A stretch of 64,000 nucleotides of DNA from Epinephelus fuscoguttatus (Eukaryota > Chordata > Actinopteri > Perciformes > Serranidae), in assembly GCF_011397635.1 (NCBI RefSeq), contig NC_064752.1:6158607-6222606 (forward strand). The letters are read 5' to 3'. The position numbers and the translations under genes were made by a program. A model generated the notes under the pieces. The model saw nothing but the letters and a program-made list of their open reading frames with translations. It made no database searches and was not told where the DNA came from. Position 1 is the stretch's first letter; each line of letters opens with the position of its first letter. Positions 9,413 to 20,700 of the stretch are shown here, piece by piece.

Positions 9413-11624
9413 TGGACTGACCCTTCACTAAGTCCTTCCCTGAATGCAGACTGGCCAATCATAACGTAGCATCAGGCCGGCTCAGGGTCCGACAACAACA
9501 CAGCTGTGCTCCATTGACTCTAATGCAGTCGTTTCAGATTTCCTTCATTTTCAGGCTGGTTTTGTGGATTTGGAGCTAAATGTTGTGCCTGGGGCACGTC
9601 GTGTATTAATGATACTCGTTACCTGGAGAGGTTGGAAAAAGATATACGTTTCTTCCCTGTTCCAAAACCAAACCCTGAAAAGTGTAGGGTTAGCTAGCTA
9701 GCTACTGAAGATATAGCCTACTGAATGTATACACATGCTGCTTTTGCTTTTTAATGATTATAACAGTGAAACAAAGACCAACCCTGCTGTACAGGAACCA
9801 GTGAAGGGAAGCAGGGAAACTTTGCTCATATTCAACCAGCTGTGTGTCATCACAGTGTGTGCAGATGAACATTTTTTGACTTTTGACTCCCCTGGAGATC
9901 CCTGGCTGTCCGGTGGCAAAGCTCCAGCAGTTGGCAGCACAGGGGTGAAGCCAAACACGTTCATCTGCACACACTGTGATGCCACACAGCTGGTTCAATA
10001 TCAGCAGAGTTTCCCTTTATATTCATTGTCTTGTGTGGCGATCAGCAGTGATGTGGTGGTTCACTTTTACACTGTGATCTGTAGCCTATAGTTCGGCTTT
10101 AGCTTCTAACTATCTTTGTCTTTTTAACCTGTTGTTGCTGCTGAGTCAGTTTGACATCCTGGATACATCTTTCAAACACAGACTGTAGACCCCTCTGTCT
10201 GCTTCTCTCTGGAATCACTGCTACATAATATATCTTCAGGGAGTGCAGTTAGTTACTCCGACAGCCTCCCGTCAGCTCACTGGTCACCTGATTGCAGACT
10301 TCCAAAATCTGTGGGTTATGCCTGAATTACTGGCTCATCATTATGGGGGATATTCACACATTTTGGTGCATTACTTTTCGCAGGAAAATGTAAGAACAGT
10401 GCATGAAAACAGCCTGTGTTTCTACCATACAAATCTAACGTGGGCTCAAGACAAGCCATTTTGCATTTTTGTGTCAGCCACCACAGTTCTCCTAATTGAC
10501 CTTCAAAGGAATAGTTTTAGAAATGCGATTTTGTGCTTTTTTGCCTGTAGTTCGATGAGAAGTTTGACATCACTCTCAAGGTGATCTGTTTTTTGTATTC
10601 AGCTTGAGCCAATAAGTGGGATGACTCTCGACGGACTGCCACATCCTTCAAGTGCACACTCTTTTATGCTCTCCCACAATGCAATGCATCACACTTCACA
10701 GAAGCAAAAATTGCAGTTGTGCAGGTGCAAAAAGGCAGGGTATTTGTTGAAGAAGAATACAAACTACAACTTGAAACATGAACTAACCTGCCTGACTGTC
10801 AGCTGACCACCAACCACTGTCCCCACTGTCTTCTGTAAACATCCCTCGTCTCTTTATACTCTTCTCTCTTCTTCTTTCTCAAACACACTTTTTCTGTCGA
10901 CTGAACTCGCCCATGTCTCTGTGCAGCACAGCTCTGCATCCATCTCATACTGTAATGACTTTGTCTTCAGCTGCAGGTGTGTGTCTTAATTAGTATCAAT
11001 TGAAACCATAGGTGCACGTTGCCCTCTGATGGTCTTTTCGGTGTACTGCACAAAGATTTTCAACCAGAACCAACAACGTCATTCTACTGTTTTTTTAATC
11101 AAGATAGATGTCACTGGGAGTGGAGAGGAGTCTTTAACGCAGAGCCTCATGTTGACCTCCAACAACAACATTTAAACAGCAGAGATTTGATCAAGGGACA
11201 CACTTTGATCAAGTTCAGACTCAACTGTCACAACGTCCATAAAGAAAGATCTCAGTTTCACAGTGTGAGCAACCTGAAGCAGTTGGGTTAGTCCTCTGTC
11301 ACCCAAAGACTCCTCTTTATTTAGATGAGCAGGAAAATAGGAATCATCATGAGATATCAAAGTCTGGGATCAAACCCGTGGACCACACAGAGGGAGACTG
11401 ATCTGAAATCTGTGTGTGATGCCTTCCATTTCACAATGAATGTATTCAACTGACAAAATAAATGTCGAGTACAAATCCAAAAACGCAACACTTAGAAAAT
11501 CTGTCTATTCAGTTCAGTTTAAAGATTTCTTGTCACAGGTCTAAGTTAAGTAGAAGGAAGTATAAGGTGCAACAATCCCAGAATGTGACATCTTCATATG
11601 AGGACGCAGGCTCTCGGGAGGATA
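9413..11624. other. Intergenic, apart from the inverted repeat at 9809-10018
   Basis: Short frames of up to 118 residues are present, but those at 9700-10090 mirror each other because of the inverted repeat. Nothing else is recognised. Confidence 0.45.
9809..10018. repeat. Inverted repeat with arms of about 60 bases
   Basis: The arm 9809-9870 (including CAACCAGCTGTGTGTCATCA) is the reverse complement, with a few mismatches, of 9959-10018 (TGATGCCACACAGCTGGTTC). The loop is about 88 bases. Confidence 0.8.
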
Positions 11625-12403
11625 TTCAGCGTCATACCTGCGTTCGGCCATGTCGTCGAGTTAGTTTGCCGTCTCTGTCAAGTACCTGTCTGTTAGGGCA
11701 CATTCACACCAGGATGGTCCGGGGGACTCAGTTCGATTGGGCGGGGAATGCCGAAAAATTTCACACCTTCATTTGGTTTGGTTCACTTTCACACTGCACT
11801 TTTTAAAGTCACGCAGTTATAACAGCTGCTCGTTTGGGGGCGGTATTGCCCGAAATGACCACTGACATGCATGAGGAAGAAGAAGAAAACCCGGCTCATC
11901 GATTGACCAGGACCGAAAACGGAAATTCATCCCCTTCAGCCAGCTTGGTCACCACAAAAACACCAAACACCAAAATGCACTGCGCTCTACGTCACTTCCT
12001 CTCTTTGGTTCGCTAGATAGTCTGTTTGCATTTCCCACTGTAAGCAAACCGCACCAGGGTTCACTTGCAAGTGAACCGAGACCCCCAGTTTTCAAGCAGA
12101 CCAGGGTTCACTTGTTTGGTCCGCATCAGAGTTCGAATGAGCGTTCACACCACTCCAAACGAACCGAACTATCCTTGGAAGTGGACCAGGGTTTGTTTAA
12201 AGCGGACCAAATAGCGCCAGTGTGAATGCGTCCTTAGTTATTCACCCTACAGCAGGAAATGGCACTTTTAAAAAAAAATGCACTGCACTTCAAAATAGAG
12301 TCTGTTTTTTACGAACTTGACATGTTCTCAAGTCACTTGCGGTCCATTCAGAATGGACCTGCAACCCTCTTTTGGCCTGCGACCCACCAGTTGGGAACCA
12401 CTG
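11625..12403. mobile_element. Second hAT copy, left end missing, with nested MITE
   Basis: Sequence from 11625 and again from 12234 to 12403 matches the MHC-intron hAT element (for example AAGTCACTTG, GTCCATTCAGAATGG). It ends in the same inverted repeat, GACCCACCAGTTGGGAACC. The left inverted repeat is not visible. Confidence 0.7.
11697..12233. mobile_element. MITE nested in the second hAT copy
   Basis: Inverted ends GGCACATTCACACCAGG and (inverted) GGACGCATTCACACTGG are bounded by TTAG on each side (11693-11696 and 12234-12237). The paralogous hAT copy at about 15288 carries a single TTAG in matching sequence, so this is a true insertion with a 3-4 base duplication. There is no coding capacity. 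Confidence 0.8.
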
Positions 12404-12639
12404 TGCTGGGCTATTTTAGTTTTGGATCAATGACAATTGTGAATCCTGCACACATTTCTTCACCTTTGCAATTAAATTTTAGATTATTGTTAAACATAAA
12501 TTATTTTTGCTAAAAGCTGCTTCTGCCAAATGCAGTTGATTCTGACATATTTCTGATCTCACTCTTTTATTTTTCCTCTCAAGACAACTGTAAATATGAC
12601 AACTTCCTGATTGTGGCTTAGGAGCTATAAAATGTTCTA

Positions 12640-12673
12640 CCCGGCAACAGTAGTGTAATCATATCTGATTGGC
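12640..12673 (+). promoter_or_regulatory. MHC class II X box, X2 and Y box
   Basis: An X-box-like CCCGGCAACAGT (12640-12651) is followed by an X2-like stretch and, about 12 bases on, by the inverted CCAAT Y box CTGATTGGCT (12665-12674). This lies about 75 bases before the start codon. Order and spacing match the RFX, CREB and NF-Y module that recruits CIITA to class II promoters. An S/W box further upstream is not clear to the eye. Confidence 0.8.
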
Positions 12674-12746
12674 TGCTTAAAGCTTGTTTGGAGCTCGTAC
12701 CTCAGACATTTTTTTGTCAGAACACAGCAACAGACTTGAAGTTAAG

Positions 12747-15700
12747 ATGACTCTGTCTGTGATCCTGCTGATCGTATTCACCGGAGCTACATCTGCAACA
12801 AGTAAGATATGATCTACAGCCTTTGTCAGAGTTCACATGGCTCTTTGTCCAGAACTCAGCAAGTGTAAAGTGAAAGTAAAAGTTTAGAATGATGTACTTT
12901 TTCTTTTTGTAGAAGGGGTATAGTCTTAATTTTCTGGGAGGCAGGGGAAGATTTTCTAAAAATGTCTTCCTTCAGATTTATATTTCATGTCAGTCATCCT
13001 TTTAGATTTATTATAAAAGTTAAACAGTTGTGTGTGTCACAGGTCTAATGACTGCCTGACATCCAAAGTCTTTTTATATTGAACCTTCAACAAATAACAT
13101 TCAACAAATGCAGACATGTTGCTTCCAAACACTCAGCGGCATTTATTTGTATGTCTCAACTACACTATCAACATAACATAACATAACATAACATAACATA
13201 ACATCAGCTGTCTTCCCGTATATCTCCTAACATCTCGTCATTGTCACTATCATGAGATCTGTACCACTGTCATCATACATCATCATACATCAACAAGAAA
13301 GCAAAAGCATACTTCCTCAAATGCTGAACTATTCCTTTGTCTACAAGTTGAGTATTGTGTATCATAGTGCTGCTGTCTGCCTGAATAAAATGTTTCACCC
13401 ACCATCCCAGTTGGTTGATTTTGATTATTGTCAGTACAGTCTGATAATCAACTTGCAAAGTGTTTAAAGTGCCTCCACCTTGTGATGCTGTTTCATCTCC
13501 TTCTTTTCAGCGCCTCTCCATGACTTCCACTACATCTATGCATGCTTTGAATCAGGGGAAGTGCGGGTGGATGCCCTTGTTGATGGGGACGTGGCCGCGT
13601 ATGCTGATTTCAGCAAGGATGAAATGGTGATTGCAGTACCTCACGTGCCACAGTCTGCAGAAGAGATAACAAAAACGGCTTACGAATTTGCTAAAGCTAG
13701 CATTGTTCACTGTCACAGCATTTTAGGTAGAGCACTAAAAGCAGATGCGGGTGCTATTCTACGGCAAGGTGATGAGCTTATTCAACTTTATTAAAAAAAA
13801 TATTCGAATTTTTAATCATTATATATAAAATAATGATAATGATAATAAATATAAAATCACACCCTCAATGTCAGTTCTTTCCATTCTTTTCTTATTGACC
13901 AGATGCTCCAGATATCTCCATCTACACCCGGTATGAGGAAGAAGACGGTGTGCTGAACACTCTCTTCTGTTTAGCCAATCACTTCTACCCCCCCACCATC
14001 AACTTCACATGGACAAAGAACGGGGTGGAGATCACCGAGGGGGTGCTGGACCTGCGTTACCTCCACAACAGTGACGGCACATTCCACAGAATTTCAACAT
14101 TGATTTTTACCCCTCAGGAGGGAGACGTTTACTCCTGTTTGGTGGAGCATCAAACCTTACATCAGCCTCTCAGCAAGAGCTGGGGTAAGACAAAGAGCTG
14201 TGGTGTCTGTCGTTCAAATCACTGTTGTAATTATTATTATTATTCATTTTGGAGTCATTTTTCTTAGGACTGTCTAAGACACTAGTTCCCAACTGGTCAA
14301 GCTACGAGGTCCAGTTTTCTCCTGAAGCTGGGTTTATACTCGTGCGTCAGCTCTACGCAGAGCCTACGTTATAGCCTATGCCGTTGTGCCGCTGTGTCAG
14401 TCACTCTGCAGTTACACCTCCAAAATACTAGTTGGCAGTGGGGGTTTGTGTGAAGTGCTGTAAAGTTTAGTTGACTCAAAACACACATGAAACATGACTT
14501 GATAGCAACAATTTCAAACACAAGGACACAAATCAGCTTCACTATAACTCGCAGCATTCACAGACAAACACTTGTCTTTATCTGGACACATTTTCCCCAC
14601 AAATACAACATGCTTATGTTTTTAGCACAAGCCTATGGCATTTTACATTGTATAAATTAGCCTAGTGGCCAGCGAACTTTTCCTGTACTCATATGAAGCC
14701 AGGGACAACAGCAACATTTAACTAAGGTAACATTACAAAATTTGTCTCCATTACAACTCACAAGGTTCACCAACAAAACATCTGTCTTCTACTAAACATG
14801 TTTTCCCACAAGCACAAGCCTATGGCATTTTACATTGTATAAATTAGCCTAGCAACGTGCAGAGATTTCCTCTGCTCATATGAAGCCAGGATAAATTCTG
14901 AAGTATAAATCCACAAAGGATAAATTACACACAAGACTATTACAAGACAAGTAAAGTACTATTTTTGTGGAGGCCTTATTGTCTTCACAATTTATTGTTT
15001 CTTATCTGTGAAATTAAAGAAAATAAAAGCTTCCTTTCCACTGAGGGAAATGGTTTCAGCTTACAAAAGTAGACAGGAGGTCTGTGCCGCTGCGACATGC
15101 AGTTACATTTCTGGGGAGGTGCATGTCAGGCCATGGTGAAGGGTACAGCATAAGCTCTACGCAGAAGTATAAATTCTGCCTTAGTCGTTAGTTCAAGGTC
15201 CACACAGTTTAACACAATCAGTGTCATACTTGAGTTTGGCCATGTCATCAAGCTAGTTTGCTGTCTCTCTCAAGTAGCTGTCTGTTAGTCAGTCACTCTA
15301 CAGCAGGAAACAGCGTTTAAAAAATGCAGCTCTGTCTCGGAAATGTTTTTTACAAACTAGACACGTTTGCAAGTCACTTGCAGTCCATTCAGAATGGACC
15401 CACCAGTTGGGAACCTTGGTCTAAGAGATCACATGGTTACTCATCTCAGACAAAGTTCTTCTCTGCTCTGGGGTCTCATTTATAAAAGAGTGCATAAGAT
15501 CCATGCTAAAAATGTATGCACAAACAAAAGCCAAAAATGGCGTGGCCAAAAAATACTCAACCATTTCTACAATCAGGCCTCCAACTCACAGTCTACATCG
15601 CCAATTTCTCGTCTCCAAAATGTTCATAAGCATGAGTCAAAGTTTCTCCCATCAAGTCTGTCTTTATAGATCACAACTTTTGTGTGGGAAGTGGCGTACG

Positions 15701-15952
15701 CCTCTTTCAGGTCTTGTTTTGTGCATACGCAATGTTTATAAATGAAACTTCAGCAAAATAAAAACCATTCCTTCACTCCCCGCCTTTTCATACATTTAAC
15801 AGAAGGATGTGATTGTTTTTGTGTCATCCACAGAGCTGGAGAAGAGTCAGAGCAGTTTGAGTCCTGCAGCTTTATTCTTCATAGCGAGCCTCGTTTTGTG
15901 TCTGATTGGAATCGCGACTGGAATCTTCTTTTTTAACAAGGAGCGAAAGTAG
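12747..15952 (+). CDS. MHC class II antigen alpha chain (4 exons)
   Basis: Coding exons are 12747-12801, 13511-13768, 13903-14184 and 15834-15952, joined in phase 1 at GT-AG sites; they encode 237 residues. Exon 1 gives a signal peptide of about 18 residues. Exon 2 is the alpha-1 peptide-binding domain, with Cys in YACFES and IVHCHS. Exon 3 is the C1-type Ig alpha-2 domain, with cysteines in LFCLANHF and VYSCLVEH and an NFT sequon. Exon 4 encodes a connecting peptide, a transmembrane helix of about 22 residues containing GIATG, and the short tail NKERK. The family pairs with a beta chain to present endosomal peptides to CD4 T cells at the cell surface. An X/Y-box promoter lies just upstream, and AATAAA at 16125 probably ends the transcript. 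The alpha-1 helix looks divergent and I could not assign the teleost DA, DB or DE lineage, so a non-classical molecule is possible. No beta-chain gene is visible in the window. Confidence 0.93.
13171..13204. repeat. (ACATA)n pentanucleotide repeat in MHC intron 1
   Basis: About seven units of ACATA between exons 1 and 2. Confidence 0.9.
14280..15418. mobile_element. hAT element in intron 3 of the MHC class II alpha gene
   Basis: The ends CACTAGTTCCCAACTGG and (inverted) CAAGGTTCCCAACTGG are flanked by the perfect 8-base duplication GTCTAAGA (14272-14279 and 15419-15426). Part of the interior (15240-15410) matches a second copy at about 11625-12403. A different DNA element fills most of the middle. 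No transposase is visible. Confidence 0.85.
14326..15183 (+). mobile_element. Nested MITE, TTTATACTTCTGCG family, copy A
   Basis: The inverted ends read GGGTTTATACTCGTGCGT and (inverted) GAATTTATACTTCTGCGT. It contains two internal tandem units with CAAGCCTATGGCATTTTAC. It lies wholly inside the hAT element of MHC intron 3, so it inserted later. Other copies are at 38247, 56875 (fragment) and 62888. Confidence 0.75.
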
Positions 15953-16124
15953 CGCCTTTACATACTACTGAGAGAGGCTCAGCCAGCATGAAGCTAAGCA
16001 CTCACATGTGTGTTGGCATATTCAAACACAGATGCTGATGTTTAAGAGTTTTTCACTGTTTATTTAACCCCAAACATTCAGAGTTCCTACACCTGAATAA
16101 TGTTATTTATATTGTTTGTTATTT

Positions 16125-16130
16125 AATAAA
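16125..16130 (+). terminator. Polyadenylation signal of the MHC class II alpha gene
   Basis: AATAAA lies 173 bases after the stop codon at the end of a short AT-rich 3' UTR. It is the first canonical signal after the gene. Confidence 0.7.
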
Positions 16131-16224
16131 GTGTTAAATCATTGTTGGATGATGTGCTTGAGTTGTTACATGACATACGTATGTACAACTATATATATAT
16201 TTAACCACATATGAGTGACAGGGA

Positions 16225-16490
16225 ACAATAGGTATCAATAAATGGATGTGCTTCAAAAACTGTTCATATAACATGTGGCGTACCACAAGGATCTATTTTG
16301 GGACCTTTATTATTTCTTATTTACATTAATGATTTCTTTTGTGGTCTGTAAATTTTCTTGTCCTATCTTGTTTGCTCATGATACCAACACAATGTTATCA
16401 CATACTGGCTTACACACTGTAATAAATAACACAAATGACGGAATGGTGAGTTTCAAAACAGTTTCAACTCAGTAAGCTCTCATTAAATGT
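16225..16490 (+). pseudogene. Degraded LINE reverse-transcriptase fragment
   Basis: The reading [20 protein letters not shown] followed by INDFF matches the reverse-transcriptase block before the active site. It meets a TAA, then a frame change leads to CPILFAHDTNTML, where the usual catalytic FADD reads FAHD. A short dead scrap between the MHC gene and ccndbp1. Confidence 0.75.
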
Positions 16491-17690
16491 TAAAAAAAAA
16501 TCAGGAGGTATGATAGGAGGTATATAACCTCGAACAAAGTCATCAGTGCAGTAATTAACAGGGCCAGATAAACAGATGAGGGGCTCCAAGGCATAAATAA
16601 GCTTTTGGCCCCTGTTGATACAAGATAAATGATTAAAATTTAAATTTCTTTTACTTTTGTTGTTGAACTTTTTTAAAACTTTATTGAACAGGTATCATCA
16701 AGCCAGCTGTTCTGTGACAGAAAACATAAAATCTCTGCGCATGGCTCTGTTCATAAATGTTAAGTCCAAAGTTAAAGTAACATCTAGGTTTGTAGCAAAA
16801 TACTGGTTTTAAGATGTACCGTGATATGACGTTGACAGTTATTGCACCATGTATACATCTGCTTATCTACGATATTGGAGATTCTCCCCTTTATTTTAGT
16901 TACTTTCAAAGGAAAGACTTTCAAGTCTCAGTTAAAGTAATAAAATATTCATTCAACCAAAAATAAGCCCTCCATTTTGATTCCTTCGGCAATCATTCTG
17001 ACTGATGAAAATATAAAATCTGCAATACCATCAAACTGCATTTTTTTCCTGAGATGGTTATTGTACCGTGAAAATCTAATATCATTGTAACTCTAGTAAC
17101 ATCAGTGTCCTTTTTGGTAAAAAAAATTGCAGGATTTATACCAGTGAATGTCCCTAAAAGACACATATTTCACGTTTGTTGCAATCAAGTATTTAGATAA
17201 TAAAATCATCCAGCTGAAACAAGATTAATTTTTTGTGAAAAAAAAAAGTACGAATTTTATTGCTGTTATTGAGCTTCTTTGCAGAGAAACAGATGTCACC
17301 AATATAAAATAAAAATAATGATAATTTGTTATCATAACCCATAAAATGTCTCTGTTATCCCAAAACATTTGCTTATTAGACAAATTTAAAGTGAGTTTTT
17401 CCCAGTAGCAAATATTACTACGTAATATTTAAATTCATGCCAGTAACCTGCTTCAAATTGAGGTACATTTTAAAATGGCCTCTGCTATTTATTCTTAAAA
17501 TCTCTCTAAAAAGCATAAAACATATTTTAAACTGGTGGTCAGTGTCTGCCTGAAATACTCTTGTTTTACCACCAGGTGTCACTAAAGGCATAATAAATGT
17601 GTCATCTCTTATTTCCTCCGGCTGCAGTGTCGGTGCCTCCTTCATTATTGTCCCCGGTCCCACTTCCTGTCATTCTGTAGTTCCACAACA
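16491..17690. other. Intergenic AT-rich DNA up to the ccndbp1 promoter
   Basis: No gene is recognised. The last 100 bases before the ccndbp1 start codon are less AT-rich and include a CGCGTG motif, fitting a TATA-less promoter, but no specific element can be asserted. Confidence 0.4.
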
Positions 17691-17729
17691 CGCGTGTATC
17701 TGACGTTAGCTGGCAAAAACTTTGGTGAC

Positions 17730-20700
17730 ATGAGTGCTGATAATAGTGGTGGAAATGTTTCTGTGCCTTTACGAAATCTTCTGAACTCCATCCAGTGTGT
17801 AAGAGACCGGGTCAGAGGTAAATGTGACACATCAGACGTGACGCAGCACAAATAGTCAGCCGTTAGCCGAGCTAGAAGTTATGCTAGCAGATGTCAAGCT
17901 AAAGTGCTAACCTTCGCTTAAACTGTCAAAACGGGTATTTATTTTTTTATGTAGAGTTACTTTGGGCACGATTTCTTAGCTGTGAATTTTAATATTTACT
18001 TTTACAAATTAGATAGAGTTACCCCCTGTCTGTTTGCTAAACTGTGACGAAGTTGTCAGATTTTTATCTCAAGTCTTTGGTCAAAATAAATACTCAGGTT
18101 GTCGGTGTATTTGGTAACTTACATACAGCTACATCTAGTTATAGCAACAGTTCTTCGCTAATTAATTAACGTTAGCTACCTTATATATTGGCGTTGATAT
18201 TCAGTTTCTGTCAAACTTGTGTCAGAGACGTGTGGATGTACATTCATGGTCAATTTTTGGAGGCTGTAACGTTAGTTTTTAAACAGTATTGTGAGTTTTT
18301 GTCTTGAGTTCGAGATGGAAGAACTATTCAGAAATGTAACTTGAGTGAAAGTAGCAATACTGCAGTCTGTCATTCAATATTGTACTCAAGCAAATGTTCA
18401 AAGGCATCAAAATATACTTAAAGTACTGAGTACAAGTTCTCATAATACAGAAAGCACCATTTCAGAATCATAATTATGCTGTTGAATTATAATAAGTGAT
18501 GTCAGTGTGTGTTACTTTAATGTTGTACTTAGCTGTTAAAGGTGGGGATCATAGTCATCACTTTATATATCGCAGAGTAGGTTAACCTATCATAATACAT
18601 TAGCATTTACTATTTGATGTATATTTTTGTTCTAACAATGCAAATCTTTAAATGGTGTGGATTAAAACACAACACAGCTCTGCAGCCTTCAGAATGACCA
18701 TAAAGTTGAATTTACACCTCTCGAAACCAGTGTTGTCATCAAATGTTTTTAAATTGGCAGCTGAGTGTACATTTCAAGTTTGAGTGTATAATTTGGATCA
18801 AATCTGCTGCCAACATGTTTTATAAATATGCATATATATCATGATCTTTTACATTTTCTAGAAAAAAAAACACTTGAGAAAAGGTTTATGGATAAAATAA
18901 GCAGACCAAAACACATGATAAATTACAGAAGCGTATTGCATTCACTTGACAAATAAAAAAATCTGTTTTATTGAGTAATTTTTTTCTGTTTTTCTGAGTA
19001 ATTTTTTTTATTTTTCTGTTTTTTGTGGTAATTTTCTGTTTTTCGGGGTAATTTTTTCTGAGTTAAGAGAGTAATAGAACAACAGATGCTTTCATTTCTT
19101 TCTTGAGAGCTCGATATAATGGAAGCAAACATGACCCGCTTGTTTAGTTTAATCCAGTTTTACTTTGATTTGGGTTTGAGACACTAGGAGATACTCTTGT
19201 GTTTAAGTCATATAGATGGTGTTATCATTAGTTTGTCGACTTTACGCAGGCACCTTATGTTTGCTTCCATTATATCGAGCTCTCAAGAAAGGAATGAAAG
19301 CGTCTGTTGTTCTATTGCTCTAACTCTGAAAAAAATACTCAGAAAAACAGAAAAAATTTACCCCAAAAAACAGAAGAAGAAAAAATTACCATGAAAAACA
19401 GAAAAATAGTGAATGCAATATGCTTCCGTAATAAATCAATAATTTTCCCTCCATGGAAGTACACATCCACCCAGAAATATTATCATATATTATTATAGAT
19501 CGGTATTGCTGGTACAGCATAAACAATGCAATGAAAAATATGTTAGTTTCCAAACTGGGTGCGACAGAACACAAAATGGACAACTTGATAACACCAGCCA
19601 GTAATGAAAAGCAACCATTACTAGGAATGAGCATATACATGAACATAATGTTGCCATATTGCCAAAAAAAAGTCTTAAGCTAGTACGTTTCATGCAGCCT
19701 GTAGCTATTTGCGGCGCTGCGACTAGCGATTATTCCATTATCTGTTATTATTCTTTAAAATCAGTTGTTTTTAACGGAACAGAAACGGCGAGGTGCCCAT
19801 CACAAGTTCTGAGAGCTGAGGTCATGTCTTCAGATGTTTTGTTTTGTCTGACCGACGTTGCAACACCCAAATATATTCAGTTTACATTGATTTAAAACAG
19901 AGAAAAGCTGCAAATCTTCACATTTTGGTGATTAAATAACCAATTATTTGACGAATGGTTTCACGTATCACCGTTTTTTATTTATAAGAATAATAATAAT
20001 AAAAATTCAAGAAGTTTAGAAGTACATTTGTTCTTATTTCCACATTGTAGACTTTTAAAGTAAAATACAAGTCCAGGCATTAACTTACGGGCTTGGTACA
20101 AGGGTTTTTCCTTTTGGCATGTTAGTATGGTGTTTTCCCTGGAAGAGAGAACGTTTGCTAACCGAACACTCATTTTCCACCACAGACAGAGAGTCCAATG
20201 AGTCAGATGGAGCGTTCAATCTCTCCAACTTCTGGGACACTCTGAGTTGAGTATCATTTATTGTGGCCATCCTCCACTTCCTGTTCCTTTCCCTGCTTCT
20301 GTGAAGGCTCCATAATTAATAAAAAAATCCCATCTTGTCACCCTGGATGTCTTGTTGTTAGTTAACAAACATATTTTTGAATAATTTTTATATTAAACAA
20401 CACACTCATTTTTGTGTGCTGGTTCTAGAAACCTCCAGATTGTGTTACAAATATTTTTTCATCTTTTAAAACTCAGGGCACTCCTTATGTTAAGTACCAG
20501 TACCCCATTATCCTCCTGTTCATTTAGTGGGAGCTTTAAATGTGATGTAACCGTGACTCCTCTGTCCTCAGACCAGGCGGTGAAGGCAGTGTCCCAGGAA
20601 GCCACTAAACTCAGCCTGGCCTTCTCCAGACCCCCGCTGCCATCACAACAGGTCAGATTATATTACTAGCATCATGATGTTTACCTTGTTGTGTTTATGT

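Noticed and set aside
9702-10091. Similar open frames on both strands (98 and 118 residues)
   Set aside because: The resemblance is caused by the inverted repeat; neither shows protein-like features.
17645-17851. Minus-strand frame over ccndbp1 exon 1
   Set aside because: It is antisense to a well-supported coding exon and shows no recognisable protein.
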